Assembly: GCA_022360315.1 (NCBI GenBank)
Contig: JAKSDA010000568.1
Coordinates: 36,297-100,296, forward strand
Origin: Pseudomonadota bacterium
Lineage (GTDB): Bacteria; Myxococcota_A; Polyangia; Haliangiales; Haliangiaceae
Direction of reading: 5' to 3'
DNA: 64,000 nt
Shown: one piece after another, positions 52,874-61,460 of the stretch
How the letters are laid out: each line of letters opens with the position of its first letter
How positions within the stretch are numbered: the first letter of the stretch is position 1
Program-made: the position numbers and the translations under genes
The notes under the pieces: generated by a model
Seen by the model: the letters and a program-made list of their open reading frames with translations, nothing else
What the model was told of the DNA's origin: nothing
Databases searched by the model: none

Positions 52874-55800
52874 GTGAAATCTCGTGATGAATCGCCGCGG
52901 TCAGCGTCGAGCAGTGTTGACGTGTACGGGCAGTCGCAAAAGGCCATCGAGGCCATTGGCGCCGCGTGGAAGAACGGCGGTACCCTGGTACCCATCCTCG
53001 GTGCCGGCCTCTCCGTGGAGTGCGGCATGCCGGCGATCTCCGAAATCGAGCGCTATTTGGCTATGGTACGCGCTTACGTCGACAAGGGGATGCACCGACC
53101 GGCGGAGTTGGCGCAACCGGAGTCGGGGCCAGCGAAGAAGTTGGCGCAGAGCTCTCTCTTCAAGCGTCTCGATGAGAGCTTCAAGGAGCGACTGCTACGC
53201 TTCCTCGAGGTGTACGGCTGGCCAGAGCGCTTCGATCTCCAGGAAGAAATGCACCACCGTCTGGGCGACGCGAATGAGGTCGATAGAGCGATTAAAGGCG
53301 CCAAGGAGGGCCTTTTGCGCAAATACGTCAAGGACTGGCGCGTCAATATCCACAAGCGATACGAGGAGGTGCTCCGCAGGTGCACGCTGAAGGCGCCTGA
53401 GTCCGACGAGGACCAGAAGGCGTTCGAGAAGGCCAAGAAGGCTCTGCTAAAAGAATCGTCCTGGGACCTGTTTGGCGACTGGCGTAAGCTAATCGGTATC
53501 GTCACGGAATACAACGGTGACTATGCCGATGCGCTATTTGAACGGCTCTATCGCGGCCACAAGCCGGGCACGTCGCATCTGTTTTGGGCTTTATTGACTC
53601 GACTGATGGGCTTGCCCCTGTTCTTGACCATGAATTTCGATCCGTTCCTGGAGCGCGCGTTTCGCGATCAGGGCATCGAGCACACGGTATTTGGCGTCGA
53701 GCACGGCAACTGGCTGCCACCGGCGTCGCTGGTCTGCAAAACAGTCGCCATCATAAAGCTACATGGCGACACTCACCGGTTGCTCCTCGACGAGCGCCTC
53801 GATCGTCCACCTGGCCCAGAGTACCTGGCGACTCTATCCCGGTGCATGCCTCGCTACTCCATCCCCATCGTCATGGGATGCGGCGGTGGTGACCCCCGTA
53901 TCATGGCCATAATCGAGCACCTGGTTAAGCGGAAGATGGATGACGAGCCAGGGGATGCTGGCCTGCGCCTGGTGTGGCTGCACTTCAACAAGAATGTTCC
54001 CGACGAGGTAGCCAATCTTAAACGAACCTACAACGAGGCCATCCAGGTGGCACAGGTGACTCAACCCGGGCTATTTTTGTCCCACTTATACGCCTATCTC
54101 AGCAAGCAGCACCCGGCCAGCCGGGTTCCATACGCGACCCACCTGCCCACGCTCATCGGCTTCTCCGCGTGCGCTGAGAAGGAGGGTACGGACCCTCCAG
54201 GAGGTTCAGGGCCTGACGCCAATGCAGTGAAATTCTATCGCAATGGCGACGACACAGTGGGCGTATATTCGACGCTACACCGGGCGAAGCATCCGGCTCC
54301 GTACGAGTACTCGGCCTCGTCACAGCTCGCCCGGCGCGTGCAGAAGGATTACGTTGACCTCCGGGGCTCCGTGCTAGTATGGATCAATCTGGAAATGCAC
54401 TATTCAGTCGCGGGCATCGTAGGCAGAATTCTCGCCCAGTGTCGAGCCCACGATCCCCGCCTGCCCGCGGTCCACATTCCGTATCAAAACGGCGAGTTCA
54501 GCGGCAGTTCGTCGGATCAAGATGACATTCCGTTATGGATTCATTTGATAAAGCGGGCCCTGAATCGAGGGCGTTATATCCTCGCGTTTGACGGCCTGGA
54601 GGCTTTTTCCTGGCGCCCTACCGTGCATCACGGCACCACAGATGCAGCGGGCCAATTAAACAAAGTTCTGTTCAAGTTTCTCTCGCAGTTGCTCAGTGCC
54701 ATAGAATCGCCTTTTGGCAAATCGAGCGGAAACAGGGCTTTTTTGAGCATCGATCAGCCAAAGGTGAGGCATAATGGCGACGTTGGGCTCGAGGAATTGC
54801 AGAGGCAGCTATGCGGGCTTCTCGAAGCGTTTAGGGCATCACCATCCAAGCCCATTCCTGTTGCCGGTGGTACAGAGCCACACCCTGACGACTGGTCATG
54901 CGAACTCCAGGACGTCTCTGTCGGAGACCCGCTCAAACTAGAAAATATCGTGGTCTTCTGTCCCCGGGATGCCGTGGGCGGAAGAACAGCTGACGATCGC
55001 CGCGACCATGCCCTGGCGCTGTTGTGCCTCAGTTGCTTTCGCCGGTCGCGCCATCTGGTGGCGCTGCGCAAACTGCTGGCGTATTTCCACGGACACCGCA
55101 CAGCCAGCTCTCCTGCTGGCGACGGGCTCAAGAGTCGCGAAGAAGAGCTCGTCGAGGCGTTTTGCCGCGAGCGCTACCTGACGGCGGTGGAAGGTGCGGG
55201 ATTCTGCATGGGTCGCGAGCTGCGCGACCGGATCTATAGTGCCAACTCGCAGTACGCATCCGACCACTGTATCCGTGCGCTGTACGATCCGAATAGGCCA
55301 GACCACGAGGTACTCAGATCGGCGGCCCAGTGCTTCCTGCTGGCGCTGTCTCACGATCGCATCGCTCGCTACTACCACCGCGATAACTACATCATGTCGT
55401 CGGATCCGGCGGTGTTTCTCGAGTACCTGTATCATCGCGTCTCGGCGATTCGTTATCAGACGAGACTGATCATCGCAGTGCACTGCGTGGTAAATAATCA
55501 GCTGGTGGTGGAGTGGTGCGATCTGGTGTCGCGCTACACTCCGTCGAATTTTCAGCCTTGGTCGTCCGGCCTGTGGCCGGAACACAACGCAAGCCATACG
55601 GATTGCGCGACCTATTGGCGCAAATGGGTTGAACGGGCGCGGGAGGTTATGCTGCGACAACTGCTGCACGCGCTGGGGCGAACCCGAACCGCGCTGCAAA
55701 TCCACGCCCATTCGGCGCAAATCATCGAGTGGTTCCACTGGATACTCGAGGATGATGTGGGTATGACGCGTAATTCGAGCCGCTTCCACGTCCTCCCCTT

Positions 55801-57604
55801 GGTCCATAGAGGTGGAGACGATGACAAGCGCTGGGCAAGACAGTTCGATGATGAGTACGAGAAGATCATCGCCGGGATGCGCGAAGCCCTGTTCGACATG
55901 TGCGCTGGCTATTACCTGGACGCGGGCAGCTTCGCGCAGTGCATGAAGATGCGCTCTGCGCAACTCTTACTGGCATATCGCGACGTTGGTGGCGAGTCGC
56001 AGCTGCGCGACACCGAATATCCGGGTTCCTGGCTCGACGCGTTCCAATCCTGGCTTGGCACGCGCGAATCGACATCGCCCGAGAGCAGCGATATCGAAGC
56101 CATCAAACCGATTATGGGTATCCTGCACTGCATTCTCACCGAGCTGCGTTGTGGCACGCTACCGTTGTCCCCGTGCGGAGGCAGTTCGCCGGGACCGGAC
56201 CAGCGCGCGCTCGAACCCAAAGTGGAGACACTACTCAGATGCCTCGTACAGCTTAAAGATCTGCTCGAGGGTTGGCTAGAAAACAAGGAACTACCAGGCG
56301 AGCGAGCGGCGATGCAAGAGCGTTATCTACGTGCCTTGTGTCTGTGCGTTGACGCACACATCGAGCATCAGCTCCTGCCGCTCAAGGAGCGCTGGAATCT
56401 CCTAGCAGGCCAAGAGAAGGAAGACGCGAAAAAACATCTCAAACTGATACGCGACGCTGTGGCGCAAGGTCTGGATCAGGTGCACGCGTTACAGCCGGAG
56501 CCGGCGGGCGACCCGCGGCGCGATCTAGGTTACCTGTACTATCGCACCCGGTTGCATGTGTCTCGGGGCTTCCACGCCTGGCTCGAGGGGGGCGCAGCTG
56601 GCTTTGATCAGGCGGACCGGGACTTCGAGCGCGCACGCGCCGGGGTCGAGCCACACGATGGAGTGCGCACAGCCCGCGCGGAGCTGGCCTGGGTCGAGAC
56701 TCTGCTAGTGCAAAGCCGTCACCTCCTGGACAGGGGGGAGGGGGACCTGGCACTGGATTGCGCTGCGGTCAAGAAGGCCCACGGTATCTTGTCCCGCGCC
56801 GGTGAAGCACTGCAGCGCGGCCGCGATGCCCTGGGCTGGGGACAGCGCAAGCTGCAATGGTGGCGAGTGTATTATCAGGTCTGGGCCCAGTATCAGTCGG
56901 AGTGGGTGCTGTGGCATCTGGCCGACTTGCAGTGCGACTTTCAGGGGCTCGCTTGGTGCACAAGGAGTGAAGGCAAAAATATAGGCGTCGATGACAATGA
57001 CGCATTCTGGCAGTTCATGAGCGAGCGGCCGCAGCGGGTCGTGCGTGTGATCGAGCGCGTAAAACGGGGACTCTGCGCCATATACAACGCACGAATCCTG
57101 CAACCGTGCGACCGCAAGGGCCAGAAACCCGTCGACGAGGTTCTCCTTCGCATCTGGGTCGAGTTAATGGCCGGAAGTTGTATCTACGGCGTCACCGTGG
57201 CGGCCACGGCAGGACTGGAACAACTGGTCATACGCCCGGGTGACGCACACGCGCGGGATGAGTCCCGAGAACACCTATACGCACAGGATGGGCCGAATGA
57301 TCTTGACGGCTGCGTCGTGCAAATCTGGAAGTACTGGCAGCACCTAAACCAAATCACCCATATCGAGATGGCTCCTCTGAATCACCCGCAGCAACAGACA
57401 TATCTGGATGCAGAAAGGCCGCCGGAGCGGGTGCTGCGAATATTCGGCACGGGACAAGGCGACTGGCGCAATGCCTTGTTCACTCAATTGCGGTCCGAAA
57501 ACGCGAAAGAACCCCAACCGCAGACGCGAGACGCGCAAACGGCACAATTGCGGCAGGAGACGGTCGCAGTCACGAAGGACCTACTCGCAGCCGACTTTCA
57601 ATAA
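52874..57604 (+). CDS. SIR2-domain giant protein, putative SIR2-STAND-type defence NADase
   Basis: 1576 residues. Residues about 25-420 form a SIR2-like NAD-binding domain: VPILGAGLSVECGMP (39-53), LFLTMNFDPFLERAF (249-263), IIKLHGDTH (293-301, catalytic His297) and IVMGCGGGDPRI (332-343). Known SIR2 defence proteins with this motif set deplete NAD when triggered by phage. From about 455-700 a second module resembles a P-loop NTPase: YEYSASSQLARRVQ, VLVWINLEMHY where a Walker A should stand but no GxxxxGK[ST] is present, and a Walker-B-like YILAFDGLEAF (568-578). The remaining 850 residues are helical with TPR-like spacing and no membrane segment, probably the sensor. AGGAGG lies 5 bp before the GTG start at 52874. 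It adjoins an integrase remnant and toxin-antitoxin genes, which supports a defence role; this remains inference. Confidence 0.82.
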   Translation: MKSRDESPRSASSSVDVYGQSQKAIEAIGAAWKNGGTLVPILGAGLSVECGMPAISEIERYLAMVRAYVDKGMHRPAELAQPESGPAKKLAQSSLFKRLDESFKERLLRFLEVYGWPERFDLQEEMHHRLGDANEVDRAIKGAKEGLLRKYVKDWRVNIHKRYEEVLRRCTLKAPESDEDQKAFEKAKKALLKESSWDLFGDWRKLIGIVTEYNGDYADALFERLYRGHKPGTSHLFWALLTRLMGLPLFLTMNFDPFLERAFRDQGIEHTVFGVEHGNWLPPASLVCKTVAIIKLHGDTHRLLLDERLDRPPGPEYLATLSRCMPRYSIPIVMGCGGGDPRIMAIIEHLVKRKMDDEPGDAGLRLVWLHFNKNVPDEVANLKRTYNEAIQVAQVTQPGLFLSHLYAYLSKQHPASRVPYATHLPTLIGFSACAEKEGTDPPGGSGPDANAVKFYRNGDDTVGVYSTLHRAKHPAPYEYSASSQLARRVQKDYVDLRGSVLVWINLEMHYSVAGIVGRILAQCRAHDPRLPAVHIPYQNGEFSGSSSDQDDIPLWIHLIKRALNRGRYILAFDGLEAFSWRPTVHHGTTDAAGQLNKVLFKFLSQLLSAIESPFGKSSGNRAFLSIDQPKVRHNGDVGLEELQRQLCGLLEAFRASPSKPIPVAGGTEPHPDDWSCELQDVSVGDPLKLENIVVFCPRDAVGGRTADDRRDHALALLCLSCFRRSRHLVALRKLLAYFHGHRTASSPAGDGLKSREEELVEAFCRERYLTAVEGAGFCMGRELRDRIYSANSQYASDHCIRALYDPNRPDHEVLRSAAQCFLLALSHDRIARYYHRDNYIMSSDPAVFLEYLYHRVSAIRYQTRLIIAVHCVVNNQLVVEWCDLVSRYTPSNFQPWSSGLWPEHNASHTDCATYWRKWVERAREVMLRQLLHALGRTRTALQIHAHSAQIIEWFHWILEDDVGMTRNSSRFHVLPLVHRGGDDDKRWARQFDDEYEKIIAGMREALFDMCAGYYLDAGSFAQCMKMRSAQLLLAYRDVGGESQLRDTEYPGSWLDAFQSWLGTRESTSPESSDIEAIKPIMGILHCILTELRCGTLPLSPCGGSSPGPDQRALEPKVETLLRCLVQLKDLLEGWLENKELPGERAAMQERYLRALCLCVDAHIEHQLLPLKERWNLLAGQEKEDAKKHLKLIRDAVAQGLDQVHALQPEPAGDPRRDLGYLYYRTRLHVSRGFHAWLEGGAAGFDQADRDFERARAGVEPHDGVRTARAELAWVETLLVQSRHLLDRGEGDLALDCAAVKKAHGILSRAGEALQRGRDALGWGQRKLQWWRVYYQVWAQYQSEWVLWHLADLQCDFQGLAWCTRSEGKNIGVDDNDAFWQFMSERPQRVVRVIERVKRGLCAIYNARILQPCDRKGQKPVDEVLLRIWVELMAGSCIYGVTVAATAGLEQLVIRPGDAHARDESREHLYAQDGPNDLDGCVVQIWKYWQHLNQITHIEMAPLNHPQQQTYLDAERPPERVLRIFGTGQGDWRNALFTQLRSENAKEPQPQTRDAQTAQLRQETVAVTKDLLAADFQ

Positions 57605-58266
57605 ACACCTCGCGCGATGGTACGTTGGCACTGATTTAGTTTAGTGCCTGCATTCGCTGTGGCCGCCGAATGCAGGCGGTATTCTGCACCCTTCGTGCGT
57701 CCGCCGTGGGCGGCGACGTGCGGGCCCTCAGCGATTCGCCCCAACGCTCGGCAAACTGACCCACTTCTGCTCGGCAGAATGGAGCCAGGGGGCGAGTCAC
57801 GATCGAGTGGTTTGAAGTGCTCCAAACGCGACAATCGACCAGATCTGAAGCATCTACTTTGTGGCTCTCATTGGGTTGATTGCTCTACTTTGAAGAGCAG
57901 CGAAGATGGTGGCGGACCAGCGGAAGTGTGACGGAGAGGCAGCGATGGAGTCACCAGCGAGAAACCTGAAGCATGTTCTTGCTGGCTCTGATTGGTCTGA
58001 TTACTCTACTTCGCAGGAGTGCAGCACCACGTGGTGGTAGCAGCGCGGGCGAGGGGGCAGCGGAGAAGATAGACTGCTGAGCAGGGGGGAGAGGGGCGGA
58101 GCGGGGACAGAGTGAGCGTGAGCAGGATGTTTGATCAGGGCCCAGCACCGAGCTCGAACAGACCCGTGCGTGCCAAATGCTCGACGCCGGGGCAAGGCCT
58201 CCCTCACATAACGTGCTCAGAAGTGGCCCTGTGTCAATCAAATCCCTATGTCCTACCTCACTCGAC
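57605..58266. other. Gap after the SIR2 gene, no supported gene
   Basis: No frame resembles a protein. It contains the diverged direct repeat described next and a purine-rich (GAGG/GAGC) stretch at 58040-58125. Remnants of the ParE toxin's missing 3' part may lie at the right end (a frame near 58280-58325 reads AAQIRRFLTGE). Confidence 0.5.
57845..58013. repeat. Two-copy diverged direct repeat
   Basis: Two similar 48-bp segments, 57845-57892 and 57966-58013, start 121 bp apart. Shared blocks are CTGAAGCAT, TGGCTCT, ATTGG, TGATT and CTCTACTT. Flanks share scattered GTGG/CAGC words. Too few and too diverged for CRISPR; probably the remains of a duplicated element. Confidence 0.55.
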
Positions 58267-58452
58267 TCACCTGTCAGAAATCGACGGATTTGCGCTGCCG
58301 TTGACACACGCACTTGGATTCGCACCGATGGTTTTCGCGGCAGCCCGGATCGTACGGCGAAACTCCTGACCGAGGCCAGCGCGTCGCTGCTCGTACCATA
58401 CTGCGGCTTCAGCTAGCTCCTCTTTAGCCTCCGGATGGAAACGAACCCTCAA
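58267..58452 (-). pseudogene. ParE/RelE-family toxin, frameshifted
   Basis: The first 45 residues are a good ParE start (VRFHPEAKEELAEAAVWYEQ, then RRAGLGQEFRRTIRAAAKTI). After GANPSACVN the frame ends in unrelated residues and a stop. A neighbouring frame near 58325-58270 resumes with AAQIRRFLTGE, which resembles the ParE core strand (IRR-hL), so a frameshift near 58300-58320 explains the break. The end of the toxin, normally about 95-100 residues, is not recovered. It begins with TTG 5 bp after the antitoxin stop. The pair is probably inactive as a toxin. Confidence 0.7.
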
Positions 58453-58457
58453 GCCGA

Positions 58458-58706
58458 CTACCTTCGCAACTCGTCGAGTCGTTGCCCCACGTAAGCATCC
58501 ACCTCGTCGAGATCCACCAGATCGACAGTGCCGCTTCGCACCTCTTGAAGACGTTTGGCGATCTCACCCGCCCATGCGCCCGCCACGTCCTCATCACTGC
58601 CGACGTAATTCTCCCCGAGGCTGAGTAGCAATTCATGCGCGATGCGAGCGCGTTCGTCCTTCGGCAAGTCAAGTGCTGCAGCGAGAACTTTATCGCTAGA
58701 TGACAT
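58458..58706 (-). CDS. Addiction-module antitoxin (Unstab_antitox family)
   Basis: 82 residues: VLAAALDLPKDERARIAHEL, then LLSLGENYV, ending VDLVDLDEVDAYVGQRLDEL, the standard layout of antitoxins partnering ParE/RelE (addiction module protein). It binds and neutralises the toxin and may repress its own operon. The toxin gene downstream is frameshifted, so this one may survive as an orphan antitoxin, able to protect against related toxins such as that at 61109. Confidence 0.85.
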   Translation of the reverse strand: MSSSDKVLAAALDLPKDERARIAHELLLSLGENYVGSDEDVAGAWAGEIAKRLQEVRSGTVDLVDLDEVDAYVGQRLDELRR

Positions 58707-59432
58707 TCCTGGACTGTAGCGCGATCCTCGTTAAGTAGGGAGCTCCGGTAAACCCAACGAGCAGTGGTGGACGGACCCTCGTTTCAGTAATCGTAAGTCT
58801 CGATACTCTACACTGCTCATGGGCTCGGCCACAGGGCTCTCTCGGCCTCGTATCGAAACGCGTAACAATTGAAACGAATGAACTTTCCGGTACACACGCG
58901 GTTGCCAAACCAACCCGCCTGCGCCGGGAGGTGGGGTTGGTCACCTGAAACCGTTCGGTCCAGCTGGCGTAGACACCGTCCCATTGAGGTATAGCTTGCT
59001 TACCTGATGCCTCACGGCTCTCCCATGACTCGCTAGCCAAGGAGATGTTCTCTCAGGTCGAGTATGCCGCAACTGAGTTCCGCTGTACTCCGCCCAGGGG
59101 GTACCGGCTGACCGACCGCCGATCTTCTTGCTGAATGGAGGCCCCGGGTGGCCGGGGTTGAGCGGGGAGCTGGCTCGGGAAGGGTTCTATGAGCTGTTTT
59201 ATTTCAATTGGTTAATGTCCTCTATCGTGACGCTGATGACCGTTAGTCGCAATGCGGATGTCCTTGAATGTATTCGGTGCTACTGTTTTTTTGGCCGGTC
59301 CCCCCGGACGAGCGTTCGTGTTGGGTTCTTTTGCGAGCGGTCGAGGTGCGGTTTTGAGTGCCTCGCGGCCCAAGAATAGCCGTAGCGTCGACAATCGCTG
59401 GGGTTTGTTAGCGATCGAGCATCCGTCGTTCC
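58707..59432. other. Gap, 0.7 kb, no supported gene
   Basis: No frame here has recognisable protein features. It contains one inverted copy of the REP-like repeat (listed separately). The region from about 59130 onwards is presumably the promoter region of the Uma2 gene. Confidence 0.5.
58901..58940 (-). repeat. REP-like repeat, copy A (inverted)
   Basis: Reads on the minus strand as CCAACCCCACCTCCCGGCGC, then AGGCGGGTTGGTTTGGCAAC. Its core, CCAACCC...GGGTTGG, is an imperfect palindrome. The other three copies lie on the plus strand at 60618, 61425 and 61808. It is intergenic, upstream of the orphan antitoxin. Confidence 0.75.
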
Positions 59433-60002
59433 ATGGACGTGACATCTGCTATTCTTGCCTCAATGGTCGAAATCGCCCGAGCCCACGAGGAATTCCCCGA
59501 TACGCTACCGAATCAACATGAGATTGTTCGTGGCATGCTCGTGCGTAAGGCAATGCCGAGTTTTGAGCACGGAGATCTGCAGGGAGAGCTACGTATTAGG
59601 CTCCGTTCGTGTGAGAAGCGTCGAGGGGGTAGATGGTGGTTCTCCAGTGAATGCGAGGTCGAATTCGCTTTGGGTGAGCGTTATCTACCAGACTTGGCCG
59701 GCTGGGATAGCGCTCGCGTTGCCGAGCGTCCGACAGGCGCCCGGGTCCGTACGCCGCCACAGTGGGTATGCGAGATACTATCGCCGTCCACCGCAAACCG
59801 CGATCTTGGCGACAAAAAAGCAACGTACCACGATGCGCATGTCGACCATTACTGGCTACTCGACCCTGAGGCAAAGACGCTAACCGTGCTCGGTTGGACT
59901 GAGCACGGTTATCGGACGCTGCTCACGGCCGGGGATAGTGAATGCGTACATGCAGCTCCGTTCGACGCCATAGAACTCAATCTCAGAGAACTTTTCGGCT
60001 AA
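59433..60002 (+). CDS. Uma2-family (DUF820) endonuclease-like protein
   Basis: 189 residues. The restriction-endonuclease-like Uma2 fold is recognisable from YLPDLAGWD (PDL-x-x-D motif), VCEILSPSTANRDLGDKKAT (the E-x-L-S-P-S/T followed by D-x-x-x-K) and VDHYWLLDPEAKTLTVL. The putative active residues (D, E and K) are intact. The family is very common in cyanobacteria and myxobacteria; its biological role is unknown. It precedes the nucleotidyltransferase pair by 6 bp and may be co-transcribed with it. Confidence 0.85.
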   Translation: MDVTSAILASMVEIARAHEEFPDTLPNQHEIVRGMLVRKAMPSFEHGDLQGELRIRLRSCEKRRGGRWWFSSECEVEFALGERYLPDLAGWDSARVAERPTGARVRTPPQWVCEILSPSTANRDLGDKKATYHDAHVDHYWLLDPEAKTLTVLGWTEHGYRTLLTAGDSECVHAAPFDAIELNLRELFG

Positions 60003-60008
60003 CCGCGA

Positions 60009-60230
60009 TTGCAACGCGAGGCTTACCTCCAGGGGAACGAGGGTGTAAGCCAACGGGTAGCGCGCATGCGCTCACTCAGTGCTGAGGTGATCGAGATGTC
60101 TCGGCGTGCTATTCGCAAAATCCATCCAGATTGGTCCGAACGCGACGTATTGCTCGAATGGGCTGCGGTGCATTACGGGCGTGATTTGGCGGACAAGTTG
60201 CGCGATTACTTGACCGAGCGAGAGTTGTGA
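60009..60230 (+). CDS. Small helical protein, partner of the nucleotidyltransferase
   Basis: 73 residues if TTG 60009 is the start (ATG 60066 would give 54). The core, MSRRAIRKIHPDWSERDVLL, then AAVHYGRDLADKLRDYL, is the recurring pattern of small proteins encoded immediately before nucleotidyltransferase genes in many bacteria. Its stop overlaps the next start as GTGA (60227-60230), which suggests translational coupling and a functional pair, perhaps antitoxin-like. No enzyme motif is present. Start codon uncertain. Confidence 0.65.
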   Translation: MQREAYLQGNEGVSQRVARMRSLSAEVIEMSRRAIRKIHPDWSERDVLLEWAAVHYGRDLADKLRDYLTEREL

Positions 60231-60874
60231 CTTCCGATATTGTTGAGGCTATGGGGCCGGTTGTCGATACGCTGGACAAGCTGGGAGTTCCCTACAGCGT
60301 GGGAGGCTCTGTGGCCAGCTCTGCCCATGGCATTGCGCGTACAACACTGGACGTCGATATCGTGGCGGACCTGCGCGCGTCCCATGTCGCCCCGCTGGTT
60401 GATGCCTTGAAATCCGATTACTACGTGGATCTCGATGCCGCCATCGACGCTGTCCGCAGGCGCGAGATGTCCAACCTCGTCCACCTCGACACGGTACTAA
60501 CAGTCGACGTCTACGTACTCAAGGGAGATGATTTCCAGTATTGCACGCGGATCGCCGGCACGTTTTTGTGGCCAAGCGCCGAGGTACAACGGAACATGAC
60601 CAGACAGTTGCGGTACTCAACCCCACCCGCCGGGGCAGGCAGGTTGGTTTGGCAACTTTGCGCCGAGCGGGAAAGTATTTCCGTTTCAGCTAGTTGCGAT
60701 ACTACCACCATACTCTACCGGTGTCGGCAAGCGTCACGAACGGTGACTGTTATGTGGTGCCGATTACGAGATTTCTCTCGTTGGAGGGTTTCTAAACTAT
60801 GGACACAGACGACTCTCGTCTCTGCGCGACCGAGTAGACAGGATAGCTGTCCCTCTACTCCAACTCCGCTATAG
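60227..60874 (+). pseudogene. Nucleotidyltransferase-fold protein, 3' part replaced
   Basis: The first 100 residues are a good nucleotidyltransferase (MNT/AbiEii-like): LGVPYSVGGSVASSAHGIAR, then TTLDVDIVADLRASHV (catalytic D-x-D), and SNLVHLDTVLTVDVYVLKGDD. After about residue 105 the family pattern disappears and the frame runs through a copy of the REP-like repeat (60618-60656), then through Ser/Thr/Arg-rich sequence to 60874. I take the C-terminal half as replaced or frameshifted; the protein may still be made but would lack its helical C-terminal domain. GTGA overlap couples it to the small upstream gene. Confidence 0.65.
60618..60656 (+). repeat. REP-like repeat, copy B (inside the nucleotidyltransferase gene)
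   Basis: CAACCCCACCCGCCGGGGC followed by AGGCAGGTTGGTTTGGCAAC. It falls in the nucleotidyltransferase frame, where it encodes TPPAGAGRLVWQL, and coincides with the loss of family similarity. Confidence 0.75.
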
Positions 60875-60882
60875 TCATCTCC

Positions 60883-61128
60883 ATGAAGCTGCCAAGCGTG
60901 CTCGCTGATGCTCTCGCACTACCTGTCGACCAACGGGTGCAGCTAGTCGGACGTCTCCTCGAGAGTCTCGATGAGAGTGATGCCGTTGATGCCGCCGTTT
61001 GGGAGCAGAGTTGGATCGACGAGATCAATCGCCGCATTGCTGAACTAGATGCAGGTAGTACCGAGCTGATACCAGCCGAGACGGTCTTCGCTGAGTTACG
61101 AGAACGCCTTGACGACCAAACGGGTTGA
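60883..61128 (+). CDS. Addiction-module antitoxin of the intact ParE pair
   Basis: 81 residues: LPSVLADALALPVDQRVQLV, then GRLLESLDESD, WIDEINRRIAELDAGSTELI and VFAELRERLDDQTG, typical of the Unstab_antitox family. The toxin gene overlaps its last 20 bp, the usual antitoxin-first arrangement. It neutralises the ParE-type toxin. Confidence 0.88.
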   Translation: MKLPSVLADALALPVDQRVQLVGRLLESLDESDAVDAAVWEQSWIDEINRRIAELDAGSTELIPAETVFAELRERLDDQTG

Positions 61129-61426
61129 TTTCTTCGAAGCTGCGCGAGCCGAACTGATCGAGGCAATGTCTTGGTACGCAGAGCGAGACCGCGCAGTAGC
61201 TCGACGATTCATCATCGAGGTCCGGCGTGTTACGAGATTGATCGAAAGCCATTCAGGCATCGGTGCACCCTGGGACGATGCGAGGCTCGCTAAACCGGTG
61301 CGGAGAATCCCGCTGACAAAGTTCCCTTATTTGATCGTCTATATCGACGCGCAGACAATCCAGATTGTCGCAGTGGCACACTCCAAACGTCGCCCTGGCT
61401 ATTGGAAGACTCGCATAACGCAATAA
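61109..61426 (+). CDS. ParE/RelE-family toxin
   Basis: 105 residues starting with TTG 61109 inside the antitoxin gene. It reads VDFFEAARAELIEAMSWYAE, then VARRFIIEVRRVTRLIESHS, PVRRIPLTKFPYLIVYIDA and VAVAHSKRRPGYW, a complete ParE fold with the conserved FPY-x-I-V-Y and H-x-x-R-x-P-x-Y-W elements. Family members inhibit gyrase or cleave mRNA. The overlap with the antitoxin supports coupled translation. It appears functional. Its stop runs directly into REP-like copy C. Confidence 0.88.
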   Translation: MTTKRVDFFEAARAELIEAMSWYAERDRAVARRFIIEVRRVTRLIESHSGIGAPWDDARLAKPVRRIPLTKFPYLIVYIDAQTIQIVAVAHSKRRPGYWKTRITQ

Positions 61427-61460
61427 CCACCCACCGGCGCAGACAGGTTTGTTTGGCAAT
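61425..61460 (+). repeat. REP-like repeat, copy C (abuts the toxin stop)
   Basis: AACCACCCACCGGCGC followed by AGACAGGTTTGTTTGGCAAT, overlapping the last bases of the toxin stop codon. The most diverged copy at its right end. Confidence 0.7.

Noticed and set aside
52874..54130. Classical sirtuin protein deacetylase
   Set aside because: The domain lacks the zinc-binding cysteines of sirtuins and is fused to a long helical protein; motif spacing fits defence-type SIR2 NADases instead.
57845..58013. CRISPR array
   Set aside because: Only two diverged copies, spacing 121 bp, no cas genes in the window.
58696..59040. 114-codon minus-strand frame
   Set aside because: It runs through a REP-like repeat and shows no protein-like pattern.
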